NCBI RefSeq assembly: GCF_000230735.2
Contig: NC_019967.1
Span: 223,801 to 287,800 of the forward strand
Length of the DNA stretch: 64,000 nt
Direction: 5' to 3'
Source: Natrinema pellirubrum DSM 15624
Lineage (GTDB): Archaea; Halobacteriota; Halobacteria; Halobacteriales; Natrialbaceae
Made by a program: the position numbers and the translations under genes. The notes below the pieces were generated by a model. It saw only the letters and a program-made list of their open reading frames with translations, ran no database searches and was not told the origin of the DNA. Positions 44,271-52,505 of this stretch are shown piece by piece. Positions within the stretch are counted from its first letter, which is position 1. Every line of letters begins with the position of its first letter.

Positions 44271-44723
44271 TTAGAGGTCGTCAAGATATCGTTCAACGTA
44301 CGGATGAAGGTCGTTGAACGGTGGATGGAAGACGTCAATCGCGCTGTGTTGGTCGTCGCCAGAGAAATCGGGCTCGTCGTGTTCGAGATGGCAGCGATAC
44401 GCAGTCGCAACGTAGTGTTTCGAGTCAACACCCTCAATCTCAGAGGTATCATAGAAGTGCTCGTAGGTTCCAAGACACTCGCCGATAACGACAGATTCTC
44501 CGAGTTCTTCCTTGGCGACGCGGTGGACAGCCTCAGTCCGGGATTCATTCTTCAGTACCGTTCCACCGGGCACGAACCATTCTCCTTTGGCGGGATCGTT
44601 TTCGCGTTTGCCCAAGAGAATACCGCCATCATGTTCGACGACGAGGTCAACGGAGACGAGTGGAACATTCTCTACGATTGCCTGCCACTCGGACGGCGGG
44701 ATCGGTTTCTCTTCGCCAGGCAT
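44271..44723 (-). CDS. Nudix hydrolase, GDP-mannose mannosyl hydrolase-like
   Basis: 150 aa. VPLVSVDLVVEHDGGILLGK, the Nudix region GGTVLKNESRTEAVHRVAKE-ELG (the box is partly degenerate, as in GDP-mannose mannosyl hydrolases), and CLGTYEHFYDTSEIEGVDSK. Placed directly before rfbB with a 2-base gap, so it is in the same operon. Confidence 0.8.
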   Translation of the reverse strand: MPGEEKPIPPSEWQAIVENVPLVSVDLVVEHDGGILLGKRENDPAKGEWFVPGGTVLKNESRTEAVHRVAKEELGESVVIGECLGTYEHFYDTSEIEGVDSKHYVATAYRCHLEHDEPDFSGDDQHSAIDVFHPPFNDLHPYVERYLDDL

Positions 44724-44725
44724 CG

Positions 44726-45652
44726 TCAGTCCAAGTAGTACTCGACGGTTCGTTCGAGACCTTCTTCAAACGTGTATTCCGGTTCCCAGCCGAGTGCTTC
44801 GATTTTCTCGGTTTCGAGTGCGTAGCGCTGGTCGTGGCCGGCGCGGTCCTCGACGAATTCGATCAGGTCGTTGTCTGCCCCGACGGCGTCCAGAACCGCT
44901 TCGGTGACTTCGAGGTTCGTCTTCTCCGCGTGGCTCCCGATGTTATAGATCTCTCCCACTTCCCCCTCCCGGAGGACCACGTCAAGTGCTCGGCAATTAT
45001 CCTCTACGTAGATCCACTCGCGGACGTTCGACCCGTCGCCGTAGACGGGCAGGTCCTGGCCGTTGGCCGCGTTCTGGATGAATTTCGGGATGAGTTTCTC
45101 GGGGTGCTGACGGGGACCGAAGTTGTTGCACGTCCGCGTAATGAGGACAGGAAGGTCGTGAGTCGTCTGGAAGCTCTGTGCGAGGAGGTCCGCACCTGCC
45201 TTCGTCGCCGAATAGGGGTTCCGGGGATTGAGTGGGTCGTCTTCGGAGAACTTCCCGTTGAGGATCTGGCCGTACACCTCATCGGTCGAGATCTGGAGGA
45301 AGCGCTCGATATTTGCCTCGTTAGCAGCGTCGAGGAGGGTCTGGGTGCCTTGGACGTTCGTCGTGACGAAGGGTTTCGCACCTTGGATTGACCGGTCTAC
45401 GTGTGATTCCGCCGCGAAGTTGACGATTGCATCGACGTCGGAGACGAGGTCAGTGACGAGATCGCGGTCGCGGATGTCACCTTCGACGAACTCGTGTCGT
45501 GGGTCGTCGAGAACGCCATCGAGGTTCTCCTTCGAACCCGCATACGTCAACGCGTCCAGTGTGATCACTTCGTCGTCCTCGTGTTCGTTGAGAAGGTAGT
45601 GAACGAAGTTTGAACCGATGAATCCCGCACCGCCAGTGACCAGTACTCGCAT
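44726..45652 (-). CDS. rfbB: dTDP-glucose 4,6-dehydratase
   Basis: 308 aa. VLVTGGAGFIGSNFVHYLLN, DALTYAGSKENLDGVLDD, FAAESHVDRSIQ (family signature), STDEVYG and YSATKAGADLLAQSF (catalytic Tyr and Lys), RTCNNFGPRQHPEKLIPKFI and the active-site STDEVY Asp-Glu pair. Converts dTDP-glucose to the 4-keto-6-deoxy sugar, on the way to dTDP-rhamnose. Divergent from rfbD (start 45705); a 52-base region between them serves both. Confidence 0.92.
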   Translation of the reverse strand: MRVLVTGGAGFIGSNFVHYLLNEHEDDEVITLDALTYAGSKENLDGVLDDPRHEFVEGDIRDRDLVTDLVSDVDAIVNFAAESHVDRSIQGAKPFVTTNVQGTQTLLDAANEANIERFLQISTDEVYGQILNGKFSEDDPLNPRNPYSATKAGADLLAQSFQTTHDLPVLITRTCNNFGPRQHPEKLIPKFIQNAANGQDLPVYGDGSNVREWIYVEDNCRALDVVLREGEVGEIYNIGSHAEKTNLEVTEAVLDAVGADNDLIEFVEDRAGHDQRYALETEKIEALGWEPEYTFEEGLERTVEYYLD

Positions 45653-45704
45653 AGTATGACCGTGTTCGCAGTACCTATTTACATTACTGTCGGAACACTA
45701 CAGT

Positions 45705-45848
45705 ATGCAACTCCTCGTCGTCGGTGCCAACGGTCTCCTCGGTAGTAACGTTGTACGTGCAGGTCAGCAACGCGGGTGGAACGTCTCTGGAACCTATCAC
45801 TCAACTCAACCGGCGTTCGACATTCCACTTATGCAGTCGCTCTTGTGG
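45705..45848 (+). pseudogene. rfbD: dTDP-4-dehydrorhamnose reductase, first 48 codons only
   Basis: MQLLVVGANGLLGSNVVRAG then WNVSGTYHSTQPAFDIPLMQ is the N-terminal Rossmann start of RfbD/RmlD. The frame then enters the IS1595-type element, whose repeat begins at 45853, and no remaining part of RfbD lies on the far side, where a tnpB remnant starts. The other about 230 residues have been deleted. Confidence 0.85.
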
Positions 45849-45852
45849 CGGA

Positions 45853-46826
45853 GATTGTTGGTGAGTCATAGCGCAGTTTCGAGGATGGTTTTGAGCGCTT
45901 CTTTCCCCGGTTTGCGGAACACTTCTCGACGGAGCTGAAACGCTCGGATATACGGCGTGAGTCTGTCTTTAGAGACACCTCGATGCGGCGAGAGCCACCG
46001 TCGCACCAGCGACGCGTGGCTCTCGCAGGTGTTCACGTGAACGTCTCCATCGACGTACTCGCCGTCACCGTGGACGACGTATTCACGGGTGAATGCGTCG
46101 TCCTCGTCAAGTGGATCGTATGCCCGAAAACCGTCTGTGTAGACGGTTAACGACTCCTGCTGGCGGTCGGCCAGCAGGAGTCGGATCCTCGATTCGGTCG
46201 CGGCTTTCGTCGGGATCACGTGTCGTTCACCACTGCCGCGATCAGCGAGAACAAACACAGGGAGCTTGTCCTCAGCGTATGTTCCACGCCCGCGCGTAGA
46301 CAGGCCACGCGAGCGCGACCAGCCGTCGCGCTCGCGGCCCTTGAGACCCGCTTTCACGTAGAATTCATCTATCTCGATGGGGCCTTCGAGCTGTAGTCGA
46401 GGCGCGTCCAGCGCTCGCAAAAAGCGCTGGACGCGCCGGTAGATCGTCTTGTATGAAACGTCAATCTCTACGTCTAATTGCCTGAGACTTGTGTTGAAGC
46501 GGATGTACGTGTAGACGGCGAGAAACCACTTTCTGAGCGCCACCGAAGAATGTTCGAAGATCGTGCCGGTCTGATCGTTGAACGTGCAGTCGCAATCCTT
46601 ACAGAGATACCGCTGAAACACGCGATAGCTGCCGTACCGAATCACAGATTCGCCACGGCAGCGTGGGCAATAGACGCCGTCGCGCCAGCGAACCTGTTCC
46701 AGCAGGTTCGCGGCGCGACGCTCCGAGACGAACGTCTTGACTGGGAACATTGTTCGTCGGGTGACGCGGTCGCGTCACCCTTGCCCTCTGTGACTTCCAG
46801 CTACTGCTGAGAACTCACCAACAATC
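45853..46826 (-). mobile_element. IS1595-type insertion sequence (about 974 bp)
   Basis: GATTGTTGGTGAGT at 45853-45866 and its complement at 46813-46826 are perfect inverted repeats. No direct duplication is seen at the flanks (left ...GTGGCGGA, right CTCTACCC...), unlike a simple insertion. The two sides belong to unrelated genes (rfbD and tnpB), which fits an IS-mediated deletion. Confidence 0.85.
45866..46750 (-). CDS. IS1595-family transposase
   Basis: 294 aa. N-terminal zinc ribbon VYCPRCRGESVIRYG ... YLCKDCDCTF, then the IS1595 DDE-type domain: IEIDEFYVKAGLKG (first), TVYTDGFRAYDPLDED (second) and HVNTCESHASLVRRWLSPHR (N/E region). Full length. A related but broken copy is at 2-537. 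Confidence 0.9.
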   Translation of the reverse strand: MFPVKTFVSERRAANLLEQVRWRDGVYCPRCRGESVIRYGSYRVFQRYLCKDCDCTFNDQTGTIFEHSSVALRKWFLAVYTYIRFNTSLRQLDVEIDVSYKTIYRRVQRFLRALDAPRLQLEGPIEIDEFYVKAGLKGRERDGWSRSRGLSTRGRGTYAEDKLPVFVLADRGSGERHVIPTKAATESRIRLLLADRQQESLTVYTDGFRAYDPLDEDDAFTREYVVHGDGEYVDGDVHVNTCESHASLVRRWLSPHRGVSKDRLTPYIRAFQLRREVFRKPGKEALKTILETAL

Positions 46827-47343
46827 CTCTACCCAAGAGCGTAGTAGTCGAGTGCGCCGCCCGAAACGTTGGGACGATTGCTGTGGGGGATCTGAATGGT
46901 ATTCGCGAGGACACCGACTGGGGTGACCACGGCAACCTCGATCTACATGGGTGGGCGTTCGACAGGTTCACGAAGATGCTGGCATACAAAGCCGCTGAAC
47001 ACGGTATTTCTGTTGAGCGCGTGGATGAACGCGGTACGTCCAAGTCCTGTGGTTCCTGCGGGACCACCGATGGCAGCCAGCGTGTCGAACGCGGGCTGTA
47101 CGTCTGTGAGGAGTGTGGGCTGGTCGCTAATGCTGACGTGAACGGAGCCGAAAACATCCGACAGAAGGTACTCCCGAATCTCGCCTGTGATGGGGGAGAT
47201 AGGGATAACGGCTGGATGGCACAGCCAGCGGTTCGCCTGTTCGACAAATCCACGGGCAGAGTACGCCCACAAGAGCAGGTGGCCTGCGAACCATAATCTC
47301 CTAACGCTCAGGAAACCGCGCCGTTCACGGCGCGGAGGATGTC
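46827..47343 (+). pseudogene. tnpB: TnpB C-terminal remnant with element right end
   Basis: Frame from LPKSVVVECAARNVGTIAVG (RuvC Glu region) through RVDERGTSKSCGSCGTTDGS (zinc ribbon) and ANADVNGAENI (RuvC Asp), to a stop at 47296. The N-terminal half is lost at the IS1595 junction. The right-end hairpin CCGCGCCGTTCACGGCGCGG (47316-47335) and AGGATGTCA follow. Confidence 0.8.
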
Positions 47344-47359
47344 ATCCACTGTCGACGTT

Positions 47360-47692
47360 TCACACGTCGGACCCGTACACCTGTTCGGACGTCTCCTCTC
47401 GTGCCTCTTCGACGGCTCGTTCGAGGTCGTCTGCATCGACTTTCTCGCCGAGTGCTGTAAGCTCGGCGGCGATCTCACTGGCAGACTCGTGGCTCTGTTC
47501 AGCTTCAGCGAGCAGCTGCTCCAGCCGGAGTGCGGCGATCGCTGTATCGTCATTAAGCTCGCGGAGATGGGCGCGGCAGGCCTCTTTGATGAATTCGCTC
47601 TTGTTGGTGTAGATCCCCGTTTCATCGAGGAACCGCTCGATCTCGGTGTCGAGCTCAACCGGGAACTTGACGCTGACACTCGCGTATTTCAT
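47360..47692 (-). CDS. Ribbon-helix-helix (CopG-like) regulator
   Basis: 110 aa. N-terminal RHH: YASVSVKFPVELDTEIERFL, then NKSEFIKEACRAHLREL. The C-terminal half is a coiled-coil-like helix (AAELTALGEKVDADDLERAV). Could be a plasmid copy regulator or antitoxin; no toxin gene adjoins it. Ends next to the tnpB remnant. Confidence 0.7.
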   Translation of the reverse strand: MKYASVSVKFPVELDTEIERFLDETGIYTNKSEFIKEACRAHLRELNDDTAIAALRLEQLLAEAEQSHESASEIAAELTALGEKVDADDLERAVEEAREETSEQVYGSDV

Positions 47693-47845
47693 TGTAGTAC
47701 CATCGTACTACGAGTATTTGAATACTGGCTGCCCGTGCGGGGAGGTTTTCAGGACGATATGTAGTCGATCAACTGGCTCGCCACATCCTTGGTGCGATCG
47801 TCGACGAGAGAGGTCAGGTAGTGCTCGGCAAGTCCTCGAACGCAG

Positions 47846-48205
47846 TCACTGTACTTCTTCCATCTCGTCGGTCTGGAGTTCCTCGAGACGCTCTTCACCG
47901 TACTGTTCGTCTGCCGCCTGCTGCTGTCGGTGGAGCCGGTAGGCCGACTGGAGCCGTTCCTTGTCGTCCGTGATCGCCCAGTACGGGCGCTTGTGCCGCA
48001 CGAGACCGCGTTCCTTCAATCGCGAGAGAATCGCACCAACGGCATCTGTATCCAGGCCGAGTTGTTCGGCGATTGTTGCCGCCTTCCACGCCTGGTCGTC
48101 ATTCTTGTCGAGGAACAGCACGATCCGCTCGGTATCATTCCGTTCCTCGAATTCGTCGGCGTCAGCGTTCTCGAACTCGTCGATATCGATGGTACCGCTC
48201 GACAT
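47846..48205 (-). CDS. Winged-helix DNA-binding protein
   Basis: 119 aa. HTH in AWKAATIAEQLGLDTDAVGA, recognition helix AILSRLKERGLVRHKRPYWA and wing. The C-terminus is a charged helix (QQQAADEQYGEERLEELQTD). On the same strand just after it, another frame reads WKKYSDCVRGLAEHYLTSLV and stops near 47760; it has no clear start, and may be a second short gene or a frameshifted tail. Confidence 0.7.
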   Translation of the reverse strand: MSSGTIDIDEFENADADEFEERNDTERIVLFLDKNDDQAWKAATIAEQLGLDTDAVGAILSRLKERGLVRHKRPYWAITDDKERLQSAYRLHRQQQAADEQYGEERLEELQTDEMEEVQ

Positions 48206-48328
48206 AACCTAGTGTTGGGGCTGTTGGAACATAGCCGTTTTGGGATGTTTGCTACCGTGGATGGGGTGGTTCCTTCTTGCGCTCAGATACATCCCTGGCG
48301 GGACGTGCTGCCGACTATGAGTCACTGA

Positions 48329-48600
48329 TCACTCCAGTTTAATTTCACATTGCGTAACAGTAGCCCGAATTTCGTTTGGATCGAATTCCGGATTACTGCC
48401 TGTGGGCGGGGCTGTCTGCGCTGGATAAGGGACAATCCACTCGTCACTACCTGATGGGTGGACTGTTGTGACGAAGCATTCGAGATAGTCCCCTACTGTG
48501 AGTTGATGGGCGTCGAAGAAGGAGGGCGGGATTTCCTTCAGTGGCCGTGGACGGGCTTCACCCCACAGGAGCCTTTCTAGGAAGCACCGAAGCGTTTGTA
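48329..48600 (-). CDS. Uncertain ORF or gene remnant
   Basis: A minus-strand frame has LLWGEARPRPLKEIPPSFFD then AHQLTVGDYLECFVTTVHPS, compatible with a small domain of about 80 residues, but no good start is visible and the 5' part overlaps the promoter of the RHH gene at 48625. No family recognised. Confidence 0.35.
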
Positions 48601-48624
48601 CACTTTGCATACGAAGTAAACAGT

Positions 48625-48915
48625 ATGGGGACGATCTCGACACGCGTTCCCGACGAGCTGGAAGCCGAACTCGAGGCATATTTCGAGGAGGAAAAGCTCG
48701 ACCGGAGCACGGCCGTTCGGAAACTCCTCTCCGAGGGGCTCGAAGAGTGGCGTCGCGAACAGGCACTCGATCAGCTTGCGGCCGGATCCATCACATTCAG
48801 CAAGGCGGCTGAGCTGGCCGGGATGTCGGTCTGGGATTTCGCCCAGCTCGCCAAAGAACGTGATATCACCTGGGTGGCGGACGACCATCTCGACGCGGAT
48901 CTCGAGGCGCTGTGA
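48625..48915 (+). CDS. RHH/UPF0175-type antitoxin
   Basis: 96 aa from the ATG at 48625. N-terminal RHH (TISTRVPDELEAELEAYFEE, STAVRKLLSEGLEEWR) fused to the UPF0175 part (ITFSKAAELAGMSVWDFAQL). It directly precedes a PIN-domain gene with no gap, the typical VapB-VapC order. Likely binds its own promoter and neutralises the toxin. Confidence 0.8.
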   Translation: MGTISTRVPDELEAELEAYFEEEKLDRSTAVRKLLSEGLEEWRREQALDQLAAGSITFSKAAELAGMSVWDFAQLAKERDITWVADDHLDADLEAL

Positions 48916-49429
48916 ATGTGGGTCTTCGACACCACGCTGCTCATCTACCTCGCGAAGGTCGACCGACTCATACTCGTCGAGCACCTGGAAACGACGTGTA
49001 TTATTCCTGAACGCATCTACGAGGAGGTCGTCGAAACCGGTCTTGACCAGGGATATCCGGAGGCCCGTCACATCGAGCGCAGCGTCGATGCCGACAGGTT
49101 TGATGTCGTGTCAGTGGAGACTACCCCGCTGCTGTCCCGTCTCCAGGATAACAGCAACCTCAGCGACGCCGATGTCGCTGTTCTCGCCTGCGCCGACGCC
49201 CACGATGGCGTGGCCGTGATGGATGAGACGTACGGCCGTGACGTCGCAGCGGCTGAGGGAATCACAACCCGGGGGGACGGCATATCTCGTGCTAAAACTC
49301 GCTAGCGAGGGAACACTCAGTGTCGACGATGCCCGAACCGTAATTGATGCAATGATCGACGAGGGCTGGTACTGCGCTCCTGATGTCTACGCGAAGATCG
49401 TCCAGAAACTCGACTCGCTGGCCGACTGA
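48916..49429 (+). pseudogene. PIN-domain toxin (VapC/DUF3368-like), frameshifted
   Basis: MWVFDTTLLIYLAKVDRLIL (first Asp), IPERIYEEVVETGLDQGYPE (Glu), SDADVAVLACADAHDGVAVM and DETYGRDVAAAEGITTRG. A run of six G at 49270-49275 then throws the frame into GDGISRAKTR and a stop at 49305. One base fewer would continue as TAYLVLKLASEGTLSVDDAR and VIDAMIDEGWYCAPDVYAKI to 49429, the usual C-terminus of this family. So the present gene carries a one-base insertion. Confidence 0.8.
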
Positions 49430-49680
49430 TCTGCCCCCGCTGCAGCACGGAGGGAACGATCCATAGCGAGAGTCCGTTCTTCGGTCTGTTCGAGTGCCAT
49501 CACGAATATGGTTACTAGTCTGATACCATCCACTCAACTACATGTGGACTTTCGCCTCGCTACCACTGCAACTGACTGAATCTGTTGCACGTCGGTGACT
49601 TTTTCGAATGCATTAACCAACGTCACGAATTCACGACCTACATTTTGTTGGTTAATATCTGGAGCACCATCTTGGTAGGT
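49430..49680. other. Region with a possible DUF6788 remnant
   Basis: On the minus strand (about 49534-49640) one frame reads LVNAFEKVTDVQQIQSVAVV, which resembles IVNTLNESDPEQLRDVATYA of the DUF6788 gene at 10990-11313. No start or full domain is present. It lies next to the third split palindrome. Confidence 0.4.
49613..49655. promoter_or_regulatory. Split palindrome, third copy
   Basis: TTAACCAACG (49613-49622) and TGTTGGTTAA (49646-49655), spacer 23 bp with CACGAAT inside, as in the copy at 11328-11368. Arms match 9 of 10. Confidence 0.6.
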
Positions 49681-51080
49681 CAACCGCCTCGGGGTCAAGC
49701 CTCGAGGCTTGTCAGTGGACTCCCGCTCTATCCGCGCAAGGCGGAAGGCGTGTAATCGCCGTTCGCGTTCAGCGTCCCTGACTTGAGGGCCAGTTGACTG
49801 GTGGCCCGTCCAGCACCAGACTTGAGCCAGTGCTGGACAAGACGCCACCCGATATTCCGAGCGGCGTTATAATCCGCGTGCAGTTCTTTCCCGCATTTCA
49901 GGCACTCGAACTCGCCACCATCTCGATTATCTTCGTGCGTGAACCCGCACTCGCCGTGACTGCACCGCTGAGACGTGTAAGCAGGGGCAACATCGTCCAC
50001 GTCGATGCCGTACTCTTCGGCCTTGTATTCGACGTGGCGTTGAAGTTCACGGAACGCCCACTGCTGGAACTTCAAGGCGTTCGAGATACGCTCACGGATG
50101 TGCGTCAGGTTCTCGAACGCAATAGCCGTGCAGTCGTTCTCCACGGCTTCCTGCACAATCGCTTTAGACACGCGGTGGAGGTAGTCGGCGCTCCACCGGG
50201 CGAACCGTGAGCCGATACTCTTGATGGTGAGATGCGCGGAGCGAGTGCCTGTCTGTTGGAGAGTGCCGCGCCGACGTTCATACTCGTCGCGTTTGTGGTT
50301 GAGATAGTCCGCATTACCGAGGAACGCTCCCGTGCTGGTGACGACGAGGTATCCGTCCACGTTCAGGTCAACGCCGAGAACCACTCCGTTCTCGGTCTGC
50401 TCGTCGCCAGAATCAGCGGGTTCGACTTCTTTCTCCACGGCGACGTGGAGGTAGTACGTACCGTCACGCTTGTGGAGCGTGGCTTCCTTGCATTCCCACT
50501 CCGGCGTCCAATACTCCGCAAACGGCGTGCCGTCCTCCTCGTTAGGTGTGACGAACTCGGCGGTCACGCGGTCGTCCACAGTGGCGAGTGTCACGTGGTC
50601 GTCGTTGTACGTGATGGTGCGCCCGTTGTACACGACAACGCTCCCTCGGAACTCGGGCTTGCCTGCTTTCTTGCCATCGTCGAGGATGCGGTCTTTGCAG
50701 TTGCCGAGTGCGTCTGCGGCGAGGTTGCGGGCGGATTGGACGAGACTGGCTTGTAGACTAGTCTGCTCCCGAACCTCTGTGTAGGTTTGTTCGTGGAGCG
50801 TATTTTTGGTGTCCTCGATTTCTGTGGGGTCGTCGCTCCATCCAGCGTCAGCGACGTGTTGGGCCGCTTGACGGAATTGCTCGAACGTTGCATCGAGAAC
50901 GCTGTGAGCGTCCTCGGGAACGTCGAGCTTTAGCTGGATGTTACGGACGACCTCCATACTTCATAATTACTTCTATAGATATTTGAAAGTATTTACTTGA
51001 GGTGGTGGAGTCGGCCCTGCCATCGTGCGTGGTTTGTGTCATCGAGTGTCGGCTTCCTCCCCGACCTCAAGGGTCGGGGT
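49680..51080 (-). mobile_element. IS1341-type tnpB element
   Basis: tnpB flanked by end-like sequences: AGGTCAACCGCCTCGGGGTC (49676-49695) on the 3' side and the hairpin CCCCGACCTCAAGGGTCGGGG-like at 51058-51077 on the 5' side. No tnpA. Boundaries are approximate. Confidence 0.55.
49728..50957 (-). CDS. tnpB: TnpB, RNA-guided nuclease
   Basis: 409 aa, apparently intact. RuvC Asp in GVDLNVDGYLVV, Glu in CTAIAFENLTHIRER, zinc ribbon (C-x4-C, then C-x2-C) in YTSQRCSHGECGFTHEDNRD and FECLKCGKEL, Asp in HADYNAARNI. A different lineage from the TnpB at 16681. Confidence 0.88.
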   Translation of the reverse strand: MEVVRNIQLKLDVPEDAHSVLDATFEQFRQAAQHVADAGWSDDPTEIEDTKNTLHEQTYTEVREQTSLQASLVQSARNLAADALGNCKDRILDDGKKAGKPEFRGSVVVYNGRTITYNDDHVTLATVDDRVTAEFVTPNEEDGTPFAEYWTPEWECKEATLHKRDGTYYLHVAVEKEVEPADSGDEQTENGVVLGVDLNVDGYLVVTSTGAFLGNADYLNHKRDEYERRRGTLQQTGTRSAHLTIKSIGSRFARWSADYLHRVSKAIVQEAVENDCTAIAFENLTHIRERISNALKFQQWAFRELQRHVEYKAEEYGIDVDDVAPAYTSQRCSHGECGFTHEDNRDGGEFECLKCGKELHADYNAARNIGWRLVQHWLKSGAGRATSQLALKSGTLNANGDYTPSALRG

Positions 51081-51152
51081 ATCCGCCTCGCAACCTCTAT
51101 GAAAGACTGGAGTAGTCGCTGGAGACCGACGACGAGAATGTCCTCTGGCAGC

Positions 51153-51545
51153 TTACGAATAGGCGTCGTTGAACTCCCGTTCACGGCGCATCAGCTCCTC
51201 GACACCGTACTCAAGAATACCCCGCCCCATTTCCGTCGGCCGATAGTACGTGTAAAAACCCTGGCTGTCAGCGGTCCGTCGCTGGCGCTTGTCGACGAGC
51301 CCGACGTCGACGAGTTCGTCGAGATGGTAGTGGAAATTGTGGGATTCGACATCGACCGCGGCCTTGAGATCGGCAGCACTCAGTTCGTCGTTGACGACGA
51401 GCGTGCGGAGGATCCGGAACCGCGTCGGGTGGCCGATCGCCTGTTGCATCGCGAGGTACTCCTCGAGCGTCAGTCCGCTCTCTTCGGGAAGCGGCGGGTC
51501 CGGCTGACGAACCTCCTCTGTTGGATGGCGATTGGTTTCGGACAT
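51153..51545 (-). CDS. ArsR-type winged-helix regulator
   Basis: 130 aa. AIGHPTRFRILRTLVVNDEL, SAADLKAAVDVESHNFHYHL (HTH), VDVGLVDKRQRRTADSQGFY (wing). It is divergent from the gene at 51659; between them lies TAGTCG-TTCT-CGACTA (51587-51602). Confidence 0.8.
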   Translation of the reverse strand: MSETNRHPTEEVRQPDPPLPEESGLTLEEYLAMQQAIGHPTRFRILRTLVVNDELSAADLKAAVDVESHNFHYHLDELVDVGLVDKRQRRTADSQGFYTYYRPTEMGRGILEYGVEELMRREREFNDAYS

Positions 51546-51586
51546 TTAGGGGATGCCTCGAGTCCTACGTTGGGACGCCACGTACT

Positions 51587-51635
51587 TAGTCGTTCTCGAC
51601 TAGAATATTCCTGAAAACACTGAGATTTATATACT
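51587..51635 (+). promoter_or_regulatory. Operator-like palindrome and TATA box in a divergent promoter
   Basis: TAGTCG-TTCT-CGACTA (51587-51602) stands between the ArsR-type gene and the DUF7509-like gene. The TATA-like TTTATATACT (51626-51635) is 24-33 bases before the ATG at 51659, so that transcript is leaderless. Confidence 0.55.
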
Positions 51636-51658
51636 ACCGTTCCGAATCAACGAGTCGA

Positions 51659-52327
51659 ATGCGGCAACGGATTATCGACAATCTCCCCCGTGCCGCCGGT
51701 GATTCAGATGCGCTCGCTCCAGTCCGGCGGGAACAGTTTCTCGTCTATCTGATGGGCCCATACCGGACATTCGACGTCGACGCGCTGCTGCCGGCGGACG
51801 CCAATGTCGAAACCGATGCCCCATCGTTTGCGACGTGGGACGAGACCAGCGGCGAGTACGCCGAAGACGAGGTGTTGCGGCTCCTGCAGGAAACGCGGGA
51901 CTGCCTCCGCGACCGCGGGTTTAATGCTTTTCTCGCAATCGACGTCGGGATCCCGCTCGACGAGATGGATGCCGCCACACAGAGTATCGCCTTTGCGAAG
52001 GCGAGTAATGCAACGATCTTCATCGCTCCACAGGTCGGCGACAACCTCGGTGTCGGGATCGAGATCGGGAGCGTCCTCGAGGATATTCTGTCGACAGCTG
52101 GAATGCAGGGGCCGGCGGCCGATGCAACGCCACCAACGCGTGCGCGACGGGTTATGGTCGCGACCGAACCATCGGTTCGAAGTGCGATGCTTGGCGCCGT
52201 CCACGCGCGCTGGGACGCCAGTGTCCGGACGTTCGCCGACGCCGCGGACTGTTGTCGGCTCTGCGCACAGTTCTGTACCCACATTCAGAACGAGGAACTC
52301 TATGGCTCGCTCGACCGTCTGGACTGA
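51659..52327 (+). CDS. Nucleoside deoxyribosyltransferase-like protein (DUF7509)
   Basis: 222 aa. FLVYLMGPYRTFDVDALLPA at the N-terminus, FNAFLAIDVGIPLDEMDAAT, ASNATIFIAPQVGDNLGVGI and EIGSVLEDIL fit the fold of nucleoside 2-deoxyribosyltransferases and related NAD- or nucleotide-splitting enzymes (xYxxGP start; a Glu in the GxGxEIG helix). The C-terminus has a Cys-rich DCCRLCAQFC motif. Haloarchaeal DUF7509 proteins have no assigned role. Linked with an ArsR-type regulator. Confidence 0.6.
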   Translation: MRQRIIDNLPRAAGDSDALAPVRREQFLVYLMGPYRTFDVDALLPADANVETDAPSFATWDETSGEYAEDEVLRLLQETRDCLRDRGFNAFLAIDVGIPLDEMDAATQSIAFAKASNATIFIAPQVGDNLGVGIEIGSVLEDILSTAGMQGPAADATPPTRARRVMVATEPSVRSAMLGAVHARWDASVRTFADAADCCRLCAQFCTHIQNEELYGSLDRLD

Positions 52328-52505
52328 TCGGACTCGTGGTCACCCCGAGAAGACCTCTTCGCCGGAGCTGCTGCGAGAGTCACCCGAGAGCGATCTCATT
52401 GTACCTCGGAACCAGTTCGAAAGCTCGTGAGTTCGTCGATTCGATCTTCCAAGTCTTCGATCTCGCTGCGGAGGACATCTGCCTCCTCGCTTTCAGTCGA
52501 GTGAG
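52328..52505. other. Intergenic region with a coiled-coil-like frame
   Basis: A minus-strand frame reads ESEEADVLRSEIEDLEDRID and ends EVQ; it has no start and is out of frame with the gene that ends at 52506. It could be a lost tail of that gene. Confidence 0.3.
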
